Of a stretch of DNA of 11,038 nt, positions 6,735 to 11,038 are shown in pieces (position 1 is the stretch's first letter; each line of letters begins with the position of its first letter). Source of the stretch: SOKG01 sp964502665 (lineage in GTDB: Bacteria; Chloroflexota; Dehalococcoidia; SZUA-161); assembly GCA_964502665.1 (NCBI GenBank), contig CAZCXP010000081.1, forward strand, positions 1 to 11,038, read 5' to 3'. The notes beneath the pieces are model-generated. The model searched no databases. It was not told the origin of the DNA and saw only the letters and a program-made list of their open reading frames with translations. The position numbers were made by a program, and so were the translations under genes.

Positions 6735-7130
6735 CTACTGCGCCTCCCAATAGTGAATTTCTCCCCTCTGAATCCTGCGACGTATCAAGCTGCGAAGCCA
6801 CCTTCCAATGATGCGCCTTGTTTGAGGAACCAGCATGGCAAACCCGATAACGTCTGTAATTACCCCCGGTGTAAGCAACAGCAAGCCGCCAACAACAATC
6901 AAGGCTCCGTCAAATATCTCGTTAGAGGGCATGATTCCGCGCTCGATGCTGCCGCGAATTCGGGAGATGGCCGCCAGGCCCTGATTCCTGGCCATGAAGG
7001 CTCCAAGAACACCCGTTGCCACCACAATGAGTATGGTATACCAAGCGCCTATGATGGTCCCCAGATAAACGAGAATCGCCAGCTCAACGAGTGGGGTGAG
7101 AACGAATAGGAGCGCAAGTCTCAAAAGCAT
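6735..7130 (-). CDS. fxsA: FxsA family inner-membrane protein
   Basis: This 131-aa protein matches the FxsA family in length and pattern. Hydrophobic segments lie at about residues 4-23, 25-46 and 73-102. The last contains the family signature GGLLLLTPGVITDVIGFAML, followed by VPQTRR and a basic cytoplasmic tail (RRIIGRWLRSLIRRRIQRG). FxsA in E. coli is a cytoplasmic-membrane protein whose overproduction relieves phage T7 exclusion by the F plasmid; its normal role is poorly known. The gene directly precedes the second glycosyltransferase gene with a 7-nt gap, so they are likely co-transcribed. The ATG at 7130 has no clear Shine-Dalgarno site, and the proposed promoter would give a very short leader. 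The family call is secure; a role with the glycosyltransferase is speculative. Confidence 0.92.
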   Translation of the reverse strand: MLLRLALLFVLTPLVELAILVYLGTIIGAWYTILIVVATGVLGAFMARNQGLAAISRIRGSIERGIMPSNEIFDGALIVVGGLLLLTPGVITDVIGFAMLVPQTRRIIGRWLRSLIRRRIQRGEIHYWEAQ

Positions 7131-7143
7131 CGTATTCGCGGTA

Positions 7144-7172
7144 AGCCTAGCAAAGAGCCAGCACTAAGTCAA
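7144..7172 (-). promoter_or_regulatory. Possible promoter for fxsA and the glycosyltransferase gene
   Basis: On the minus strand, TTGACT (7167-7172; 5 of 6) is followed after 17 bp by TAGGCT (7144-7149; 3 of 6). The start point would fall near 7137, only about 7 nt before the ATG, fitting a gene without a Shine-Dalgarno site. The -10 is poor, so this is tentative. Confidence 0.35.
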
Positions 7173-7207
7173 TCCGTGATATGATCCTCTTACCTTTGCA
7201 GTGAGAT

Positions 7208-7236
7208 TTGAGGTCATCAATAACGCATGATATGTT
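7208..7236 (+). promoter_or_regulatory. Possible promoter for the glycyl radical enzyme gene
   Basis: TTGAGG (7208-7213; 4 of 6) and TATGTT (7231-7236; 4 of 6) are spaced 17 bp apart, with an overlapping alternative -10, TATAGT, at 7236-7241. The start would fall about 20 nt before the ATG. The strong ribosome site GGGGGGAG (7251-7258), 5 nt before the ATG at 7264, is clearer than the promoter. Confidence 0.35.
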
Positions 7237-7263
7237 ATAGTATGAGGAGAGGGGGGAGTAGGT

Positions 7264-9630
7264 ATGAGAGAACATGTTGAAACCCTTGACGAGAAAGAAG
7301 AATCGCAGCGCTTCAGACGTATAAAGCAGGAACTCCTCGCCACGCCGGTCTGCCTCTGCCCGGAGCGGGCATATCTGATCACTGACTACTTTAAACGTCA
7401 CGACGATCGAAGCGAGCCCATGGTAATCCGCAGGGCCAAGGCCCTGCGCTACCTTCTGAGGCATAAATCGGTGCGCATCTATCCTGATGAGCTGATCGCG
7501 GGCAACATGGGCAGCGGGCGCATCTCAGCCCTCATGCAACCTGAGCTAGCCAGCGTTTTCATGGGCACCGACTTGCTGTGGATAGGCAGGAGGAAGACCA
7601 ATCCTCTACGCATCGCCTGGCGCGACCGTTTGAAGCTGCTCCTTCGCGTCTTCCCCTACTGGCTCGTTCGTAACATGCCTTTTCGCGCCTTCTTTCCACG
7701 TTTTCGAGAGTTTGTGCGCTATGCGCTGGAGCAGCTTGACGCCACTTACTACCTGATCAACGAGGCGGGGGGTATCGGGCACTTCCTTCCCAACTACGAA
7801 AAGATGCTCAAGCTGGGTGTGAGTGGTTATATGGAGGCTATCGAGGCGAAAGACGAAGACCTCCACCGTGCGGCACGCATCGCCTGCGAGGGGCTCGTTG
7901 ATTACGCTCAGCGCCTGGCGCGGGAGGCTGAGCGCATGGCCGTCGAGGAAAAAGACGCCGGGCGCGCCGCCGAGCTAAGCGAAATAGCGCGTATCTGCAA
8001 CAAGGTCCCGCACAGTCCGGCGGAGACCTTTCATGAAGCCCTGCAGTCCTTATGGCTGACCCACATGGCAGTGAACCTGGAGGGGCTCAACTCCGCTATC
8101 TCCTTCGGCAGGATGGACCAGTACCTCTATCCTTACTACCGCCGTGACCTGGAGGAAGGCAGAATCACGCGCGAGCGAGCCCGCGAACTTCTGCTTTGCT
8201 TCTCAGCCAAGGCTACAGAGCACGTCTTCCTCCTCTCGGAGAAAGTCAGCCAGTACCACGGGGGCTACCTGGTGGTGCAGGCAGCGATAGTGGGAGGTAT
8301 GGATCGAGGGGGAAAGGATGCCGTCAACGATCTTACCTACCTCCTCCTTGACATAATGGAAGAATCCGGCCTGCGGGACCCCAACTACCAGGCGCGCATT
8401 CACGCTGGTGCTCCCGAGGCTTACCTCAGACGAGTGGCGGAGGTAGCAAGGAAAGGCAACGGGGTACCAGCCATCTTCAATGACGGGGCTGCTATAGCCT
8501 CCCTGGTGTCCCACGGCTATCCCCTGGAAGAGGCACGCGATTACGCCACGGTGGGGTGCGTGGAGCTGGCCTTGCCGGGGAATAGCTTTTTCTCCACGGA
8601 TGCCGGGCTCTTTAATCTCCCCCTTTGCCTCGAGATGGCGCTTAATCGTGGAAGGCGACTCAAGCGTCGCCGGCGGGTGGGCGCTGCCACCCCTGATCCT
8701 GCCTCCCTCACCAGTATTGACCAGGTGATTGAGGCCTTCCAGGTGCAGGTGGAGCACATGGTGGCACGTATGATAGGTGACCTGCAGGTGATTGAGAAAG
8801 GGAATAGCGACTATCATCCCACCCCACTCTCCTCTCTGCTGGTAGACGGCTGCCTGGAATCAGGACGAGATGTCACTGCGGGAGGGGCGTTCTACAACTC
8901 CAGCGGCATCCAGGGGGTAGGGGTGGCAGACGTGGCGGATTCGCTGGCGGCTCTGGATGAGGTGGTGTTCCAGCGCCGCAAGTATACTATGGCCCAGGTG
9001 CTGAAGGCACTGCGCAACGACTTCGCTTCCGATCCCGATATCCAGGCTGAGCTACTCAGGGCTCCCAAGTATGGGAACGACCATACTCTGGCCGATGGCT
9101 ATGCCGACCTGGTAGTACATATCTTCCACTCGGCTCTCGCCCAACACCGCAACACGCGAGGGGGCCCTTATGTGCCTGGATTCTACTCTGTGACATGCCA
9201 CGTGGCCTTCGGGCGGAAAGTGGGCGCTCTGCCCAGCGGAAGAAGGGCCAGGGGACCATTCGCCGCTAGCCTGGGGTCGGCCAACGGACGTGACCGCCTG
9301 GGCCCCACCGCCCTGCTCAACTCGGTGGCGCACGTAGACTCCACCTTGGCGCCCAACGGCTACGCCCTGAACCTTCGTTTCGACCCTGCTACCCTCGCCG
9401 GTGACCGGGGAGTGAATATCCTGGCTGGTCTGGTGAAGGGCTTCTTCGATTCAGGGGGGATGGAGATGCAACTAAACGTGCTCGACCCTGAGATGCTGGA
9501 GGACGCCCGCCGCAATCCAGGGAGGTACCCGGAGTTGGTAGTACGGGTATCCGGCTACTGCGCATACTTCGACGACCTTCCTGACGCCGCAAAACAGGAG
9601 ATCATCGCCCGCACGCGCCTGGAGGTATAA
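7264..9630 (+). CDS. Glycyl radical enzyme, dehydratase/lyase type (PFL-like family)
   Basis: This 788-aa protein has the usual length and both halves of the glycyl radical enzyme fold. The PFL domain runs from about residue 15 (LCPERA at 31-36, the DELIAGN region near 75-81) to about 650. The C-terminal glycyl radical domain ends with RVSGYCAYF (761-769), in which Gly764 carries the radical. GCVE (431-434) gives the thiyl Cys432 and base Glu434, as in the glycerol dehydratase/CutC branch; pyruvate formate-lyase has two adjacent Cys instead. By remembered alignment to Clostridium butyricum glycerol dehydratase, His173, Ser277 and Asp446 match His164, Ser282 and Asp447, but Asn276 replaces His281. 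The GCVELALPG loop lacks the usual Pro after Glu. The substrate is therefore unassigned: C-O, C-N, C-S bond cleavage or decarboxylation are all possible. The enzyme is cytoplasmic, strictly anaerobic, and needs a radical SAM activase, which is not in this window. Confidence 0.93.
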   Translation: MREHVETLDEKEESQRFRRIKQELLATPVCLCPERAYLITDYFKRHDDRSEPMVIRRAKALRYLLRHKSVRIYPDELIAGNMGSGRISALMQPELASVFMGTDLLWIGRRKTNPLRIAWRDRLKLLLRVFPYWLVRNMPFRAFFPRFREFVRYALEQLDATYYLINEAGGIGHFLPNYEKMLKLGVSGYMEAIEAKDEDLHRAARIACEGLVDYAQRLAREAERMAVEEKDAGRAAELSEIARICNKVPHSPAETFHEALQSLWLTHMAVNLEGLNSAISFGRMDQYLYPYYRRDLEEGRITRERARELLLCFSAKATEHVFLLSEKVSQYHGGYLVVQAAIVGGMDRGGKDAVNDLTYLLLDIMEESGLRDPNYQARIHAGAPEAYLRRVAEVARKGNGVPAIFNDGAAIASLVSHGYPLEEARDYATVGCVELALPGNSFFSTDAGLFNLPLCLEMALNRGRRLKRRRRVGAATPDPASLTSIDQVIEAFQVQVEHMVARMIGDLQVIEKGNSDYHPTPLSSLLVDGCLESGRDVTAGGAFYNSSGIQGVGVADVADSLAALDEVVFQRRKYTMAQVLKALRNDFASDPDIQAELLRAPKYGNDHTLADGYADLVVHIFHSALAQHRNTRGGPYVPGFYSVTCHVAFGRKVGALPSGRRARGPFAASLGSANGRDRLGPTALLNSVAHVDSTLAPNGYALNLRFDPATLAGDRGVNILAGLVKGFFDSGGMEMQLNVLDPEMLEDARRNPGRYPELVVRVSGYCAYFDDLPDAAKQEIIARTRLEV

Positions 9631-9680
9631 AACAGCGGCATCCCCCTGATTACAGGGAAGCACCTTATCGATAGCTCTTT
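9631..9680. other. Convergent gap with a weak hairpin
   Basis: The glycyl radical enzyme gene and the racemase-like gene converge here, 50 bp apart. CCCTG (9644-9648) can pair with CAGGG (9653-9657) around ATTA, but the stem is only 5 bp and no T-run follows. It is at most a weak shared terminator. Confidence 0.3.
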
Positions 9681-10859
9681 CTACTCGATGACCTCTTCCT
9701 TAAGCAGGATGTCGAGCCTCTCCTCGCTGTAGCCCAGGAGATTGCTCAGTACCTCCCTGGTATGCTCCGCCCACAAGGGCGGCCTGGTTCTTACCTCCGC
9801 TGGAGTATCGGAGAACTTGAACGGGGTGTTGAGCAGCTTTATCTTACCCAGCTTGGGGTGCTCCACCTCCACCACTACTTTGCGGTGTTTGAAGTGAGGA
9901 TCGGAGAACATCTCCTCGAAGGTGTACACCGGTCCGGCGCAGACATCGGCCTCATCCATCAACTTCATCCATTCATCCCTGTCTTTGGTGGCAAAAACCC
10001 CGGAGAGTGCTTCGTACATCTCCTTTTGCTTCTCGATCGGGCCAAATTGAGTGGCAATGAAGTCCTCCCTGCCCACCAGGCGGCAGAGGTTCGCCCACAG
10101 CCAGGGCTCAAGGCACCCCAAGGTGAAGTACTTACCATCCCTGGCTTTGTAGATATTCATCCAGGCCATGTCGCTACCGGTGGGCAGCTCCGCCGGCTGC
10201 GGTGATCGACCGTCTCGGAGATACAGGGGCCCATGAATCCAGTGGTAGAAGAGTGCCCCCTCGGTGCTGGAGACGTCTATGTACTGCCCTTTGCCGGTTT
10301 TCTCCCGGGCAAAGAGGGCGGCTATAATGGCGATGGCAGCCTGATTGGTTCCCCCAAGGACGTCGGCGATCATGGGTGAGATGAGGTAGGGTGGTGGCCC
10401 ACCCTTGCTCCCGCTGATGCCCAGGATCCCGGCCAGGCCGACGAAGTTGATGTCATGGCCTGGTCGCTGGGCGTAGGGGCCGTTTTGCCCGTATCCTGTG
10501 ATGGAGCAATAGATAAGCCGCGGGTTGAGCTTACTCACCGTCTCATAGTCCATGCCCTGGCGCTTGAGCGCCCCAGGGCGGTTAGTCTCGATAACTACGT
10601 CCACCTTCTCTACCAGGCGGTAGAAGATTTCCTTGCCCTCTTCCTTTTTCAGATTCAGGGCAATGCACTTCTTGTTGCGGTTGTGTGCCACGTAGCGCAC
10701 CTCGGTGTCGTCGGTCAACATGCTGGGCATCTGACCAGCAGTCCTCGGCATCTCAACCATGATCACCTCAGCGCCAAGATCGCCCAAGATCATGGAGCAG
10801 TATCTACCAGGACCATATCGCGATAGGTCCAACACCCTCGTTCCTTCCAGCGGGCCCAT
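9681..10859 (-). CDS. CoA-transferase family III (CaiB/BaiF) protein, alpha-methylacyl-CoA racemase-like
   Basis: This 392-aa cytoplasmic protein belongs to the CaiB/BaiF family: it opens with GPLEGTRVLDLSRYGPG, has the GDLGAEVIMVE strand at 26-36, and has TGKGQYIDVSSTEGAL at 188-203. Family members either move CoA between acids or epimerise 2-methylacyl-CoA thioesters. Here the racemase set seems complete. RPGHDINF (132-139) places His135 at the Mycobacterium racemase His126 position, Asp166 (ISPMIADVLGG) fits Asp156, and Glu251 (GCLEPW) fits Glu241. The usual CoA-transferase GDSGTGMH-type segment is replaced by IADVLGGTNQ. I therefore favour a racemase or a racemase-derived enzyme acting on acyl-CoA esters; a CoA-transferase cannot be excluded from sequence alone. 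AAGGGGGAAAT directly before the ATG at 10859 is a strong ribosome site. It is transcribed alone, converging with the glycyl radical enzyme gene. Confidence 0.92.
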   Translation of the reverse strand: MGPLEGTRVLDLSRYGPGRYCSMILGDLGAEVIMVEMPRTAGQMPSMLTDDTEVRYVAHNRNKKCIALNLKKEEGKEIFYRLVEKVDVVIETNRPGALKRQGMDYETVSKLNPRLIYCSITGYGQNGPYAQRPGHDINFVGLAGILGISGSKGGPPPYLISPMIADVLGGTNQAAIAIIAALFAREKTGKGQYIDVSSTEGALFYHWIHGPLYLRDGRSPQPAELPTGSDMAWMNIYKARDGKYFTLGCLEPWLWANLCRLVGREDFIATQFGPIEKQKEMYEALSGVFATKDRDEWMKLMDEADVCAGPVYTFEEMFSDPHFKHRKVVVEVEHPKLGKIKLLNTPFKFSDTPAEVRTRPPLWAEHTREVLSNLLGYSEERLDILLKEEVIE

Positions 10860-10885
10860 ATTTCCCCCTTATCTTCGGTGCTGCT

Positions 10886-10915
10886 AGTATACCATCGTGC
10901 CTGGAATATGGCCAA
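10886..10915 (-). promoter_or_regulatory. Promoter for the racemase-like gene
   Basis: On the minus strand, TTGGCC (10910-10915; 4 of 6) and TATACT (10886-10891; 5 of 6) are spaced 18 bp. The predicted start is near 10879, about 20 nt before the ATG and just ahead of the strong ribosome site. Confidence 0.55.
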
Positions 10916-11006
10916 GCGGCTCGCTGTTCTTGGCGTCTCACCCCGGGCCTGTTGCCGCTATGCCATGAGGTCCAACGCGCTTAGACTAGTGCGGTAGCAA
11001 GCAACG

Positions 11007-11015
11007 TGCTATACT
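11007..11015 (+). promoter_or_regulatory. Possible outward extended -10 promoter at the right edge
   Basis: TGC-TATACT is an extended -10 element (TGn plus 5 of 6 of TATAAT) facing right, with no good -35 at 16-18 bp. The stretch 10916-11038 holds no open reading frame on either strand that reaches the edge from a start, so any gene served would begin beyond the window. Confidence 0.3.
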
Positions 11016-11038
11016 CTGGATAAGCTTGATTTCGAGGC

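Noticed and set aside
8203..8817. A 204-codon open frame on the minus strand
   Set aside because: It lies wholly opposite the glycyl radical enzyme gene, including its active-site cysteine region, and has a low-complexity, motif-free translation.
9641..9658. Bidirectional terminator between convergent genes
   Set aside because: The stem is only 5 bp and there is no U-tract on either side; kept only as a note on the gap.
7264..10859. Glycyl radical enzyme and racemase-like protein as one pathway operon
   Set aside because: The genes converge and have separate promoters, so shared transcription is excluded; any metabolic link is unsupported.
10916..11038. tRNA or small gene at the right edge
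   Set aside because: No cloverleaf could be drawn, and all three minus-strand frames entering from the edge stop within about 60 nt.

Overview
The window looks like a piece of an anaerobic bacterial chromosome of moderate to high GC. It encodes an oxygen-sensitive glycyl radical enzyme, a racemase/CoA-transferase family III enzyme of acyl-CoA metabolism, two GT-B glycosyltransferases and a stand-alone LuxR-type regulator. This mix, with TTG and GTG starts backed by strong Shine-Dalgarno sites, would suit a Chloroflexota (Dehalococcoidia-like) or deltaproteobacterial anaerobe. That placement is an impression from protein style only; no rRNA or marker gene is present. I see no tRNA, rRNA, CRISPR array, transposase, integrase or phage gene.

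Layout, left to right. (1) 1-433, minus: the N-terminal 144 residues of an alpha/beta hydrolase running off the left edge. (2) 613-969, minus: a small LuxR/GerE helix-turn-helix protein with its own sigma70-type promoter. (3) Divergent from it, 1145-3533, plus: a compact three-gene unit of an MBL-fold metallohydrolase, a charged helical protein of unknown function and a SAM-dependent O-methyltransferase-like protein. A second promoter with a perfect TATAAT lies in the shared 173-bp intergenic region. (4) 3579-4850, minus: a GT4-like glycosyltransferase with a full-consensus promoter (TTGACA-17-TATAAT) whose spacer holds a 13-bp palindrome.

(5) 4851-5299: the only long non-coding gap. It holds that promoter, a 38-bp perfect palindrome with no loop, and a second hairpin inside a REP-like sequence. 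(6) 5300-7130, minus: fxsA followed after 7 nt by a second GT4-like glycosyltransferase. (7) 7264-9630, plus: a 788-aa glycyl radical enzyme with the cysteine, glutamate and radical glycine in place but no activating enzyme beside it. (8) 9681-10859, minus: a CaiB/BaiF-family protein whose residues fit alpha-methylacyl-CoA racemase better than a CoA-transferase, with a recognisable promoter. (9) 10916-11038: non-coding, with a possible outward promoter.

The genes read as several short, independently transcribed units rather than one pathway. The best links are LuxR with the divergent metallohydrolase/methyltransferase unit, and FxsA with the second glycosyltransferase. I found no strong evidence for a wholly new multi-gene system. 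The points most worth a second look are the orphan glycyl radical enzyme with an altered active-site position, the palindromes at 5181-5247, and the promoter-embedded operator at 4963-4975.
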